A program made the translations under genes and the position numbers. The notes below the pieces were generated by a model that made no database searches, was not told the DNA's origin, and saw nothing but the letters and a program-made list of their open reading frames with translations. From NCBI GenBank assembly GCA_009617715.1, contig VTFK01000220.1:248001-312000 (forward strand): a stretch of 64,000 nucleotides of DNA, given 5' to 3'. This DNA comes from Plectrocnemia conspersa. Lineage: Eukaryota; Arthropoda; Insecta; Trichoptera; Polycentropodidae. Positions 1-13,364 of this stretch are shown here, piece after piece. Every line of letters starts with the position of its first letter. The stretch's first letter is position 1.

Positions 1-1715
<1,715 letters not shown>

Positions 1716-1716
1716 T

Positions 1717-1890
1717 ATTAAGTTTACCTATAAATATATATAGAATTTAAAGACATTTAAAACGAAAAAAATATTAAAATAAATATACAAATAGATTTAT
1801 ATTTGTATATTTATGATAATATTTTTTTTTGGTTTTTAATGTCTTTAAATTCTATATAAATATATATATTTATTTAAGGTAAGCTTAATA
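1717..1890. repeat. Foldback inverted repeat (MITE-like)
   Basis: Two arms of about 75-90 bp are inverted copies of each other around a loop of a few bases near 1792-1800. The left arm runs from the AAGTTTACC-like start near 1720. The right arm ends at its inverted partner near 1880. The core word AGAATTTAAAGACATT in the left arm reappears inverted at about 1838-1853. The length and near-loopless structure fit a foldback MITE or a palindromic duplication. No clear target duplication was seen. Confidence 0.75.
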
Positions 1891-2337
1891 CAATTAGTTT
1901 TACTAGTATTTTCTTATTAAAAAAAACTATTGCTCTTATTTTTGCAATTACACAAAATATATAATTATATATATAAAAAAATCAATACTTGCGCTTATTT
2001 AAAAAATTGTAGATAAAAAATTACATTTGTATGTATGTATGTATATATATTACATATTTAATTAATAAATAGTCTTAGTTTTAATACAGGGAGATCAAAT
2101 TTGATAGCAAAATATCAATTACCTTTTTAATCAAAAATAAATATAAGAAAATGTTTAATTTTCTGACACTACAGTTGTTTTTCAAAATGCTACGATATTG
2201 TCACTTGATGCCACTCGACAGAAAAAAGCTAAAACTTTTTTTTTATATTGAATTATCAGTAAGTGTTATTGTACTGGACTTAAGATATAAATCCTGATTT
2301 AAAGTTAAAGAAGCGAAAGATGACGTTAAATAAATAT
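1891..2337. other. AT-rich background
   Basis: Short simple-sequence stretches (GTAT repeats near 2030-2045) and otherwise unremarkable AT-rich DNA. Nothing coding recognised. Confidence 0.5.
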
Positions 2338-2545
2338 TATTTTGTGGTGCGGTTTACGATTGATTTGTCGACCGGTGCAGTCGTTTCCGCGGTGAAAATT
2401 TTTATATGTTATCTCCCTCTTCGCCTCGTTCCTTGTACGCGCAAGCGAAAGAGATAGAAGCACACCGTGAATAATATTAAAAGCCAGTTAAACGCTTTAT
2501 GGTTTTAGTTCAACGCGATTTTGATAGAGTGCGCCACCAATATGT
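2338..2545. promoter_or_regulatory. GC-richer island, candidate cis-regulatory element
   Basis: About 200 bp of mixed, CpG-containing sequence stands out from the AT-rich flanks. It has two Runt-like words (TGTGGT and TGCGGTTT), a TTTACGA, a GATA-type TTATCT and CTTTATGG near 2497. It has no open frame of note. The call rests on composition and motif content only; conservation was not tested. Confidence 0.35.
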
Positions 2546-2760
2546 ATCATAATATTTTTATAATTAAATAACCTTAAATAAAAAACTTTAAAATAATTTT
2601 AAAATATGAACGTGATAGTTTAATTATAAATAATATTATTGAATTATTATTTTTATAAGGGCTTTCTCACTATATTCTCAAAATTTTAATATTTATCTTA
2701 AATTCCAAGAATATTTTTATATATTTTCACCGTATATTTTGCTTTCTTAAACCATGTGAA

Positions 2761-3030
2761 TTTGCAGTATCGTTACTAACAAGCGATTACGTTCGTGTCA
2801 AAAAGAGATATGCTAGGTTAGATCTAAACTGACGATATCTTATACATATATCGAGCGTAGGATGGATGAGGTTCGAGTTTGATGAAAGTTGTCCAACCGC
2901 CTGTCAAATATACAAGCACCATCGAAGCTAGATGACTACATTTAAAAGAGATAAAATCACATCTGACGGTAAGGTCAAAGGAAGCTATCCGTTAAAAATG
3001 TAACCGGTGATATGGTCTAATTAGAATATA
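2761..3030. promoter_or_regulatory. Mixed-composition island with nuclear-receptor-like site
   Basis: A moderately GC-richer patch without a coding frame. It contains AAGGTCAAAGGAAG near 2970, which resembles a nuclear-receptor DR1 or extended half-site. Function is inferred from motif resemblance only. Confidence 0.25.
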
Positions 3031-3299
3031 GTTTGTTCAACGTATTTTTTCTGACTTAGCAAATCGAATCAAATCTTGTTCATATACACTAATGCAAAAG
3101 TATATTCCGATTAAAATGTAATCGTTTATCTTAAAAATACATTTGTACTATATATTTTCATTTATTTGACTGACAACATATTTGACTTAAAATTTATAAG
3201 GTAACTTGTATTCATTAATGCGAACAATGTGTTTTTGTTAGACACTTTAAAAAACAATGTGTTAAAGAAACGAAAATTAATTAACAATAAGTTTAAGCG

Positions 3300-3385
3300 T
3301 TGAACTCGAGCAATGTTAAGGTCGAACGACGGTTTATATTCAGCGGATGCGATAGGGTCAAAGTGATGACCTCAAAGACCTTGTA
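3300..3385. promoter_or_regulatory. Cluster of nuclear-receptor half-site words
   Basis: GGGTCA at 3355-3360 faces TGACCT at 3367-3372 with six bases between, an inverted pair of AGGTCA-type half-sites. AAGACCTTG follows at once. Three such half-sites in about 30 bp of otherwise AT-rich DNA is unusual. Hormone-receptor binding is inferred from family knowledge, not shown. Confidence 0.3.
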
Positions 3386-3715
3386 AATACAAATAACTAT
3401 GAAATGGTATTAAAGTATAATAATAATAATAAATAATATATTTTTTTATATATATTTATAAGTTTAACCCTTTACCGCATTATGCAATATATTTATTTTA
3501 TCTAACAGCACAATGAGCACTATGCCATCTAGCGGCAAAATAAGATAGCGTATTATCTGTTGATAGATATCCAGGGTGTCATAAAATAAAACAAAGCTAA
3601 AAATATAAAAGTTAAGCTCTCTTTAGAAGGAGGTAAATAAAACTTTACGTTAAACAATATAAATTAGTTGCAAATAACGGAATTGACTATGGATTTTTAT
3701 ATCTGAGGTAGACAG
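3386..3715. other. AT-rich stretch with one TTAACCCTTT word
   Basis: AT-rich background. TTAACCCTTTACCGC near 3466 looks like the start of a piggyBac-type element (TTAA target plus CCC terminus), but no matching inverted end was found. CATCTAGCGGCAAAATAA near 3526 is a mixed-base patch of unknown meaning. Confidence 0.3.
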
Positions 3716-3870
3716 TAAAGTTATTACTAAATCAAGAAAGCAACGATCGACGTCAGAGAGAAGGATCATTATGTTTTAGCCAGGTCGATAGTCGCAGCAA
3801 TGTCGTGACAGGACGCGCCCGTCGGCGTCGGCGTAACAATAGCTGAAGTCAGTATATACATATATTAAAT
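3716..3870. promoter_or_regulatory. CpG-rich island, candidate regulatory DNA
   Basis: A short GC- and CpG-rich stretch containing GACGCGCCCGTCGGCG at about 3812-3827. It lies in AT-rich flanks and has no meaningful open frame. TTAACCCTTTGTAG near 3944 just beyond it is a second piggyBac-end-like word in the same orientation as the one near 3466. Confidence 0.3.
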
Positions 3871-4070
3871 ATCAGCTGTATGAGTATAGCGTTCTGTTGA
3901 AGTTCAATTTCCTAGACTCCCAGAGTTGGTCTGCAAGGGGATTAACCCTTTGTAGTAGTCAGTTAATTTATTAACATTTGTTAGTATACAAATGGGAGTT
4001 TTTTCATAATTATTTGTGTAAATTTATTTATTTATCTTTTAAATTGCACTTATAGAAAATTATAAAAAAC

Positions 4071-4260
4071 CAGTGATTCTCAACGTTTTATTTTTTTGAT
4101 TAATCCAGCTATTCTCGAGGAATTCCAGTTTTGGGTTCCAGAACGTTTTCGAGAATCAGGATCGTTTCCTCTTTTGTTATGTGTTGGGGCTAGGACGTCT
4201 GCACTTGCCGACTCGCCTATGGGCGACAACCTGTTAGGTTACGATGGTACTAATTTAATC
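4071..4260 (+). mobile_element. hAT-like terminal repeat and debris
   Basis: CAGTGATTCTCAACGTTTT at 4071-4089 matches the common hAT terminal-repeat pattern CAGTGRTTCYCAA, also present near 37840, 50293 and, inverted, at 35037-35051. A small imperfect hairpin follows (TTCTCGAGG facing TTCGAGAA at about 4110-4155), then mixed sequence to about 4250. The other end of the element was not found, so this is probably a truncated copy. Confidence 0.45.
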
Positions 4261-5069
4261 TAAGTAAATAAATAAAAATAAATATATTATTCGGCATTGG
4301 TGGATTTTTTTATATCAATTCAGAGGCTCTCAATATTTTTTATAAAATTAATATGAAATAATATTTGTTATGTAAATTTATTTTGTACTATTTTCAATAA
4401 AATGCATTGTTATTATTTTCTATACAAAATATTTATATTAAGCAAATAAAAAAATATGATTTTTTTTTTTATTGAGTTTTATATAGTAATAAATGACTAT
4501 CTGAGGTACTTCAAAACATAAATATCGACCGCTCAAAGCACTCACCTAAAAACTATTTGTAAATCTTTAGTAGTTTGTAAGCCCAGAAATTTAAAAACTT
4601 CACAGAATGTTTTTAGAACGAGTCAAACGAGCTATATAAACTTAAGTCAAATAAGAACTAGATAAAGTTTTTTTTTCAGATATGTATAACAGATCTGATA
4701 TTTTTTATTCTATTCTCTTTTTAGTGATCCAAGCTATGAACTTTAGACACCATTTTATGTTAGCACATAAACAATTTTAATCCACACCATAATTTTCTTT
4801 CAACCACTATTGCACCATACGTTTTTAAACAATTCACACATCAACAAAATTTAGTTTACATTACAGGGAGTTTCAGCAACACTTTTTTAAACTCTTTTTT
4901 TCCAACAATATTCAAATAAATCTTATTGAAAAAAATATATTTTTACAGTAACCAAATTCATTAAAAAATGTATTACTTATTTTTTTTTATTCGATATATT
5001 CTATTATTGTCATTTCACTCTAATGCAATAAGTACTATACATCCATTCCATGTCCCACCTTTTCCCGTT
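4261..5069. other. AT-rich background
   Basis: No coding frame, repeat or island recognised in this stretch. Confidence 0.5.
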
Positions 5070-5640
5070 ACACACACTTTTCATTGAACTCATACATTTT
5101 TAATCACGCTCTTAATTAGTATCAACAAATTGCGTAAAAAATATTATATTATTATTCAAAATAACTTAAAATATATATTAATAATATTAGCAATAAACCG
5201 CATAAAACGCGTCTGATATCAATATGTGTGCCCATATAAATTTTATACGACCTTTGAATGAATTGCAATGATAAAAGCAGATAAAACCATATATATATAT
5301 ATATATATATATTTTCAATAATATAAATTAAAATAATAATCAACTCTCTCATACATATGATATCCTATTACTTTAATACAATTTTTTATACACTAACACA
5401 AATTCCATAGTTTTATAATTAGGTACTTAACTAACACATTAATGTGTAGTATTGTGTATATATCATCATCTGAACGGCAATAATACAAGATGTTTACGCT
5501 TCAGTAAGTTTTATTTATTTGTTGTATTAGGAGTACATATCAGTAGAACAGTATTTTGTATATAATTTATTATTAAATTATATTATTTGCATTTATCTTG
5601 TAGTGTAATATAATTCACACAAATTAATTATGATAAAATA
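5070..5640 (+). repeat. Dispersed repeat R1, copy a
   Basis: This segment aligns collinearly by eye with 13365-13910. Shared words include CACTTTTCATT, GATAAAACCATAT, GATATCCTA followed by TACTT, GATCTGAACG or ATCTGAACGG, and GTATTAGGAG followed by AACAGTATTTT. An (AT)12 run at 5289-5312 is specific to this copy. No coding frame is shared, so the family is unknown. It could be an old non-autonomous element or a segmental duplication. Confidence 0.75.
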
Positions 5641-6294
5641 AATTAGCCTGATTTGAAGAAAAAATACTAATAAAAACTAATTTAATGTATAAAAAACAAA
5701 CATGAAATTAAATTTTCATTTAAAAAATAAAAAAAATGCATTTTTTCTCACAACCTAAGACATAAATTCAGCAAGGTAATTTAGATAAATAATTTTCTTA
5801 TCAGTTTAAAGTTGCAATATCAATCGGATAATAAGCAATCGGTTAATGTAGATGAAATTAAAAAATATACGAGAGAGCACATCAATTCTTACCAACAAAG
5901 AAACAGACTAGGAATGCTTCAGAATAAAACTGAAAAAGATTTTAAAAAATAATATTAGTGGTAAAAAGATATTAAAAAATAATATTAATCAATGCTATTG
6001 CCAACTATCCTGAAAAAAAAATCAAACCTAATGATATTTTAATTCTAGACAAAGGTACAGGATGCGAAATAGAAAACCAGGAAAGTAAAAAATTTAAGCT
6101 TAACATTAGCAAAAGTAGGCATAGAAATAATTACTAATATAATAACTAGTGAAAATAAAAAAATGCTTATTTGCTAAACGCATATTTATTAATAGTCCAT
6201 ACATAAATTCCCTATCCCTAATTTTTTTTCTATTTCTAGTATTAAATCTATCTTTATTTATTATTTAATACTTGTAACTTATATATAAATTCAT
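5641..6294. other. AT-rich background
   Basis: No gene seen. The stretch lies just downstream of the LINE scrap on the minus strand, so some of it may be an unrecognisable LINE 3' tail. Confidence 0.4.
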
Positions 6295-6456
6295 TCATTC
6301 CAATCTATCAATCATACTTCTACAACTAGTAAATCTATTTTTATTTAAGACTACTCTCATTGCCATATTTTGTAATTTTTGCAACATTTGTTTATCTAAT
6401 TTATTAAGCATATCTAATATTGCAGCACAATAAGTAAAATGGGGCAATATAGTACT
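6295..6456 (-). pseudogene. LINE reverse-transcriptase fragment
   Basis: On the minus strand an uninterrupted frame of about 53 codons reads ILPHFTYCAAIL, then KLQNMAMRVVLNKNRFTS and SMIDRLE before a stop at 6295-6297. The pattern 'PHF.YC...L' followed by 'LQ..Q.MAMR.IL...R.TS' is the region after the catalytic palm of jockey/CR1-type LINE reverse transcriptases. The YADD catalytic part is absent, so this is a short dead fragment. A sister fragment with the same NRFTSRKSMI motif lies at 22060-22098. Confidence 0.8.
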
Positions 6457-6837
6457 ATTGTGATTTTTTTATGTTTATACTTAACACATTTTTCATTCTG
6501 GATAAAATGAACAACCAGATATGTTTGATAAAATAAACAAGTAGATAAAAAAGCATAGTTTTATTTGATAGAGGATTGTTATTAAAATTATAAAATTGCT
6601 TAGATATTTCCATGAAACACATTGGTATTTAAAGAACATGAAAATATATTTTATATATAATATATATGATATAATGATAATAAATGTTTATAAATCCAGT
6701 CTCTCTTAATAAGTAATGGCTTTGTCCACTGATCGTGTTTTTATTTTCTAATTGAAGTAATACGAGAATTAAGCAAACGTATTTTACGTTATAAAATCCC
6801 ATTACATATATATTTTTTATATAGAATCTCATAAACG
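6457..6837. other. AT-rich background
   Basis: No feature recognised. The short open frame around 6629-6832 is low-complexity AT-rich sequence. Confidence 0.5.
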
Positions 6838-7070
6838 GGACAATCGACGGATCCCTCGCAAAGCCGTTGAGTTTGTTGTTGTTGCTGCTTAAGGTCGAAG
6901 CATTAAAGGGGCCTACACAGTTTCAAGCGAATAAACTTAATTTGGTTCGACTCGCATCGGTGTTTTTCAAGGAACGAACTTATTCGAAGCGAGCTTTATG
7001 TGCGATAAGCTTCGTGTGCGATAGCGAGCTTTCAATTATTTTTATAAGACCGACGAACGGAAATGTTAAA
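6838..7070. other. GC-richer block with partial inverted repeats, possible MITE
   Basis: Mixed sequence with repeated, partly inverted words: AAGCGAATAAACTT near 6928 against AACTTATTCGAAGCGAG near 6977, and GATAAGCTTCG near 7003 against GATAGCGAGCTTTC near 7020. A 68-codon frame starting with a leucine run covers it but looks like chance. The repetitive design suggests a foldback-type element, but neither end is defined. Confidence 0.3.
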
Positions 7071-7504
7071 TAAAACAAACAAGCAGATACGTTAAAATAT
7101 AGTTTTATTTTAATTAATAGCTTTACTTGATATTGCAGTTTTTGCAGTTACAATATTTTCAATGATTAAAATAGCAATTAAAAAAAATACATAATCTCAT
7201 GAACCATTGATGATAAAAACAAAATAAGAACAATCAATGAAATTCTTTTTGAATACATTTGAACTGATTTCTTATTTAACATTCAAACTTGTGTGTTAAA
7301 TTCTGAATTTAAGATACAAAATGATCGATTCTATTCTAGTGTAGAAAAAAATATTTTAATAAGAATACTCAAAAACATTGTTGCGATGAGTTACATTAAA
7401 TCCAATCTTCATCATAACCATAAAGATGATTTTTCATTGTGGTGCTAAAATATATTACCTCATTGGCAATAAATATCCGAATCTATAATTTCCACATCGA
7501 TTTA

Positions 7505-7735
7505 AATGAACAGTGCAATGCAAAACAGAACTACTTTACGACCTATTAGATGTGTCTGGCGGACCTTTGGGGTTCTTTAGCCGACAACTCGTTCCGGGTC
7601 CAAAGTGAAAAAATAAAATAAAATAAAATAAAAACAAAAAAGCACCTCCAACGCCGTTCTATATACCTCTTTTGAACCAAGCCGCCTTCAACCTTGCGGA
7701 CTTGAAGCGTGAATATCGCTCTGACAAAGAGTGTA
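7505..7735. promoter_or_regulatory. GC-richer island, candidate regulatory DNA
   Basis: Mixed composition with TTTACGAC at 7535-7542, a word bound by posterior Hox and Caudal proteins in general, and dense CCG/CGG words around 7558-7600 and 7650-7720. An (AAAAT)n microsatellite at about 7608-7635 splits it. No coding frame. Confidence 0.3.
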
Positions 7736-8440
7736 AACTTTTTATTATTTATTGTCGTGTGTTATTATTTTTTAATGCTCATAGATATGTTGTGTGAAAA
7801 TATAAAAATAATACCATTAGTCAGATTTATGATCAATTAACTATTTTTTAAGCATTGATATTTAATGGTGGCATAGAATTGATTAAACAATTATTTTATA
7901 GTCTGAACAGTAAGTTGTTTAAATTGGCTCATAATAAATAAAATAAGTTTAACTGAGAAAAAAAAATAAGAATATTTTTTCTACCTGTGATGATGTTTAA
8001 AATAAAAATATAAATATATTTAAGTTATTAAAATTTAATCGTCTGAATTATATTGTATTGTTTCTTACTATAAATAATTATTATTTAATAATTATTGTAG
8101 AAAAAAGTAAGTATCAGTGCAATATAAATACAAAATAATATTGTTAAATTAATGGCATAAATAATAAAAAAATACAGTTAATATTATTTATTCAATATTC
8201 ACAGGTTCGATTATTATATAATTTTAATTTGGCATTAATTAATTAAAGTTAAATTTTTGAGAATGATATTTGTGGAGAAACATTGGCAAAAATGTTCTCT
8301 TCAAATTTAGGATTTTTCGATGGCACTCTTAGTTAAAGAACTGTGAGACAGTGCTTCGAAAAAAATATTATGGCGATATTAACCATGAAATTTTAACAGT
8401 TAATAAATTTTTATTAGAAAGTACTGCTGAAGGTCATTCA
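7736..8440. other. AT-rich background
   Basis: Nothing recognised. Confidence 0.5.
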
Positions 8441-8700
8441 TAAACTGTAAAATAGACGAATGGGTACCGCAAGAACTAAGAAAAAGGTTCTTCATTGGTT
8501 CCCAGATACAATAGGCAAGCATTGTCTGCGATATGAAATAGATTGCCTATTTAACCAGAAGATTTCAGAAACATGGCTCAATAACAAAAAAAATGTTTCT
8601 CAACAGATTAAACACAAAAAAATCATGGTGACAGAATGGTTAAGTTCTGGAAGTATTATTTTTCAATAGTTTCTTAAATCAGACGAGACAGTTGTAGAGA
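8441..8700 (+). pseudogene. Possible mariner transposase scrap
   Basis: In one frame near 8450 the sequence reads KIDEWVPQELRKRF. This resembles the 'K.D.WVP.EL' motif just after the N-terminal helix-turn-helix region of mariner transposases. Stops follow immediately. A different frame stays open for 69 codons at 8460-8669 without recognisable motifs. Short and weak, so this could be chance. Confidence 0.25.
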
Positions 8701-11454
8701 ATATGAAACCATAAAACAACTAATCTTGTTAAATAAACTATTTTCCTGCAAGATAATGTGAAGATGTATACTTAATTACTATTGCAAATTATAAGAATTT
8801 GATTTGGAATTTTTCCTTCATCCGCAAATTTCCGACCTTACAAACATTTAGTCTTATTTCTTAAAAATATAAAATTAAATTATCAGAGTTATGTTGTGAT
8901 TCCACTAAAGTAAATATAAATAAGGTAAATTATTCATTGAAAATCGTTAGCAAGAGACTATTTTTGTGAATGAGAAAATTTTTGATTATTAAAACTGTAG
9001 TTAAGTGTTTTATAAAAAATACCACTTTATATAAAATAAATATTGAGATGCCAAAAAATATTTATATGCAATGATATACTTTAAAATATATTTTAATCAT
9101 TCTGATTCTTAGTTTTATAATTAAATAATATATATTTAATATATTATATATCAAATAATTTTAGAAATAAATTATATTAATGTTATTTAGATAATAAAAA
9201 ATAAAAAGTAAATAACATTCATAAAGTAGTAGATTATTGTATGTAATAATCGAAAATATTTAGTTCGTTCAATGAGACTAGCTAGTTTTATATGTATTAT
9301 ACAATAATAATTTATATTATGAGGTGATGTTAATTAATCAAAAACACTGTTCTTAACTTCAGTAAGTAATGAATTCCGCGTTGTTATTAACGCAATATTT
9401 TATTTTTATGTTAATGAAGTATAACAGATGGCGTGTTAAATATTGAAATTATATTATTTTTAATATATGTCATTTTACAATATCATCTTTATATAATGCA
9501 TTCATGTAAAAAAATGGCGCTTTAAAAAGCAGTCCAAGTGTCTAATATATATAAATATTATTTCATTGGCAAATAAATTTATTTTATATTATTAGTTAAT
9601 AAATTTAAGATCTGATCATAATCAATTTCCTTTTGATATTTAATTATATGACATACATAGATATTCTGAATTATTTTTTTATTATTAAGAAGTATTTGTA
9701 TGCACTTTTTTGTATATATGGAATAAATGTTAAGAACACAAGATACATATCTTAAAATTAAACGATCACTGTCACACGTATGTGTTCGTGCACGCGACTT
9801 CCTGTGCGTTGATATTATCTAATTATTTTATTTTTAATATAAGTTAATTGGACACGTCAGATTTTTTTGCAAACACATAACGAGCTAACATCGTCTCACA
9901 ATACTTGTTGCGATTAAAGATGACTAATTAATATTTAATTATACGACGCTCACGCTCAATTTATAAAATAAAAAGTATATAAAAATACAAATCATAATTA
10001 TGATAAATAAATTTGTTTTAAATATATTATTTATTATTCCTATAATCATGAATTCGTACTTTTTTAAATTTGTACTTTGTCAGAGTCTATAACACAAAAG
10101 CAGATATTGAATAACAAAGAAACGAGACAAAAAAAATGTCAGAGCAATCATATAAATGCATTTTAATAATAGATAGACTAACACTTCTACTTTCTAAAAT
10201 AAAATTTATTTTAATTAACCACAGCGAAATCATAAAGAAAAAATAATATTTTCAAAACACTGCTGCTTGTTATAAGAAAATTTAAGACTTATTTTGTCAT
10301 TATTTTATGCAAGACATAAAAAATATTGCAAATATAATAGCCTACCATTTGATATTTTATTATTCTATGATAAAGCACCAGGTTATTTGTCGTGTGATTA
10401 TTTTAATAAAATAAGAATTTTCTCTCTTCTGAATACATACAACCTTCATTAATATGACATTTATAAAGCTGTTAAAAATATTGGTATTTCCAAAAGTGAA
10501 ATTTCATTTGTGTATTTTTTTTACAAAAATTGAAGAGTCACAATTTGTGTTTATGCTGTATTTTTTTAACCATGTACTAGGCCATTTTCATGTCGCATCA
10601 GGATTTTTTTGTACATGTACTATGGATTTTTTTGTAATGAATTTTCAGTAGTATAAAAATATGACAAAGTGCACTTGGTCCTGATGCCTTAGATGAAGTT
10701 TCAAATAAAATTCTTTATTCATATTATAATATATAAGCAATATATCTATACATGAGCTGCTGTGTACAATGATGTTTTCCCTTCTTGTTATTCTGACATT
10801 ATCGAATCAAGAAATTCAGCAAGGTGTTGAACTGTTGATAAAAGAATACTCATAAGATGTTGACCTTAAATTCACTTATCACCCTCTATCTCATTCAGAA
10901 CATTATAAAATATATACAAATTAAATACTTAGATCCCTAGTAGAGAAGAAATCTTGCGACTGTTTGGAAAAAAATATTTTTCAAGACTGTAAAAATTAAA
11001 AATAAATCAATGAGGTGCACTGAGTATTTTGTGTAATGAAAATTTAATACATAGACAAACAAATTTTGATTTTATTTTGGGTAATTTCCCTAATAATAAA
11101 TCTATAAAAAAAATTTAACCTGTATTTTTATTACAGCATAAAGTTATTATACTAATCTCCTCAGACTCAGTGCACATTGCAATGTAAAATAATTTATTGC
11201 TTGATTTTAAGGCCATATTCGATTTATTTTCACCGGGACCTTTTGTACATCACAATGTACACCATATTATTTAAAAATACAACATATTATTTAAAAATTC
11301 ACTACAATATGTTTAAATACAAAAAACTATTTTTTGTGGTCCTTTAATGTACTATATAAAAAAAATAAGCAATAAATATAAATATTTTTCATGCTCTCTT
11401 ATGCTGTTTTTTAATAAGCAAAATTATTTATAATGTATTGAAAATGAAATATAT
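8701..11454. other. AT-rich background with a weak island at about 9770-9960
   Basis: Long low-complexity stretch. The only compositional change is at 9770-9960, where CG-containing words cluster (GTGCACGCGACTTCC, CGACGCTCACGC). No coding frame or repeat recognised elsewhere. Confidence 0.4.
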
Positions 11455-11555
11455 ATTTTTTTAAATATTTTCGGGATAGATTCGAGACTGTATTTTCTAG
11501 TTTTTCTTTTAGGGATAACCACATGAAACTGAATGTATGATTTGTTTATTTTGCT
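11455..11555 (+). repeat. Dispersed repeat R5, copy a
   Basis: About 100 bp aligns in the same orientation with 23529-23645. Both copies contain ATAGATTCGAGACTGT, then a T-rich run, then a word of the type TAACCACATRAAA, then TGTATKATTT. No coding potential is evident in the shared part. The family is not recognised. Confidence 0.7.
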
Positions 11556-11894
11556 TAAGTTGTAGTTTTGTTTGATTTTAGCGATTTTTTGATTATATAA
11601 AAACCGTCGGAACCAAATAATCAATTAAAATCTAGGATTTTCTGTATCATGACTTACCATTTACTGCATAATTAATACGTTCAATTCAGTAAAATTCACC
11701 TGATTGCAAAATCACGCCGATTTAAAAATACGTTTTCCACACATTTAATCGTAAGAAACTTTCACTTCATCAAATAAATTATACGCCTCATATAAATTGT
11801 TATATTTATTATTAGAATGAGATAATGGTGTTTAGGATATATTTGCTGTGTATTTTTTATGAATGAAAACTTTTTATCATTCAATCTGATATTT

Positions 11895-12400
11895 CACATT
11901 AACAATTTTTTTTGCGACCCACGTCAAACGCGAGACAAAAAAATCGCTGGCGAGAGGAAGTGGCCTCGGAGGTGAAACACACTCATTAGGTTTAGAATCG
12001 CAGGTGTCGGGCACCGAGATCAAGATGAAGAAGAAGAATAAGCCAGCATCCTTATTGGTTAACCGGCGGTCCAGGGGCGTCCGCCCATTGGTTGGCGGCC
12101 CTGGCGTGTGTGGTCCGCGAACGGGGAAAATTTATCACCCGAGAACGGATCGTGTCCACCAAGACTCGGACTCTCATTAGCCCCAGGTATATGTGTGGTG
12201 GGTATGCTATATTATGCGATGCGAGAAGGAGTCGGCAAAAAGCCCAACTGGCGCCAGGCAGGACCTCATCCATCTAACGGGGACACGGGCGAAATGTCCT
12301 GCGCCGGACCTGGGTCGAAAAAAATAAAAGAAGGTCGTTGTAGTAGTCGCCAATCTGAGACAAATGCGTTGCGAAGTAATGAAGTATGAGAAATGATAAG
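11895..12400. promoter_or_regulatory. CpG-rich island with twin CCAAT boxes
   Basis: The core at about 12050-12320 is among the most GC-rich parts of the window. Two ATTGG (inverted CCAAT) words at 12054-12058 and 12087-12091 each begin a similar module (ATTGGTTAACCGGCGG and ATTGGTTGGCGG), set 33 bp apart. That is close to three helical turns. CTATAAATATATA lies downstream at about 12413. Overlapping open frames on both strands at 12052-12389 are better explained by high GC content than by coding. Could be a promoter, an enhancer or the remnant of a GC-rich element. Confidence 0.4.
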
Positions 12401-13364
12401 ATTTCCATTAAGCTATAAATATATATTTCATTACTTGTGCATTAAAATATTAAGCAATGATTAGAGAAGTATTTATAATTATGTCTTAAGGGTGGTCGGA
12501 AAATGTATCTACATTAAAGGCTAAACAATTATATACTGATGAGCTTTTAAAAATATTTTTATATTTATATATTAAGTGGACAAATATATTTTATTTTTTA
12601 AGAAATTTGTACTATTTATTTATAATAAAATAAATATTGTAGAAAACATTATATGACAAAGTAATGCTACTTCATTTTATGTTATTGTTTAAATAATTTA
12701 TTTTAACCGCTAAAAACATTTTTTTGAAAAATATGCAAAAGATGCAGAATAATTAAAATCGTGCAAACAGTTATTATATATTATATAGCAAAAAATATCG
12801 TAAAAAAAAAAAAAAAAATAAAATAATATTACTAATAAAGCACGTAAAGCAGCTGTATCTAATCTTTTAGAACTTCTTAGCTATATTTAAAATTTAATAT
12901 ATATTTTTGACTACAGAATAACCTATATCACTAATAAATCTATTACAGCTTAGCTTTTCAAATAAAAAACACTAAGATTGTTTTTTCTATATCAGAGGAT
13001 TTTAAAGATATTCATCTAATATTTTTGTTTTAATTATACTCAGGGTATGTTTTATACAAAAAAAATGGCATAAGCAATGCATATTTTTTAATTATGCAAT
13101 TATAAACTTATAAAAGTCTAATAAGTAATTACTAATAAGTAATTCTTATATATCTGATTTTAAATTTATATATTGTATCTGCAAGCTCAGTGACCGAATT
13201 ATTACGCAAACGAAAATTGCTCACAAGAAAATTATAAGTATATTCTATTGCTACAATTTAAGCTATTTTAACTTTGACTGACAAAAACTTCTGGAAGCAA
13301 ATAATACGTAAATCAAAGACTTTATTAAAGAATTCGTACTATTTTTTTTTTTATTTTAAAAATA
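12401..13364. other. AT-rich background with a poly-A run
   Basis: No gene seen. An A17 run lies near 12801-12817. The remainder is unremarkable. Confidence 0.5.

Noticed and set aside
3868..3880. AAATATCAGCTG, recalling the 5' part of insect miR-283.
   Set aside because: Match stops after 12 bases and no hairpin surrounds it.
3466..3955. piggyBac element between two TTAACCCTTT words.
   Set aside because: The two words are in the same orientation rather than inverted and their subterminal sequences differ.
12052..12389. Three overlapping open frames of 61-93 codons on both strands.
   Set aside because: They lie in the GC-rich island where stops are rare by composition. They overlap in opposite strands and show no domain, signal peptide or family motif.
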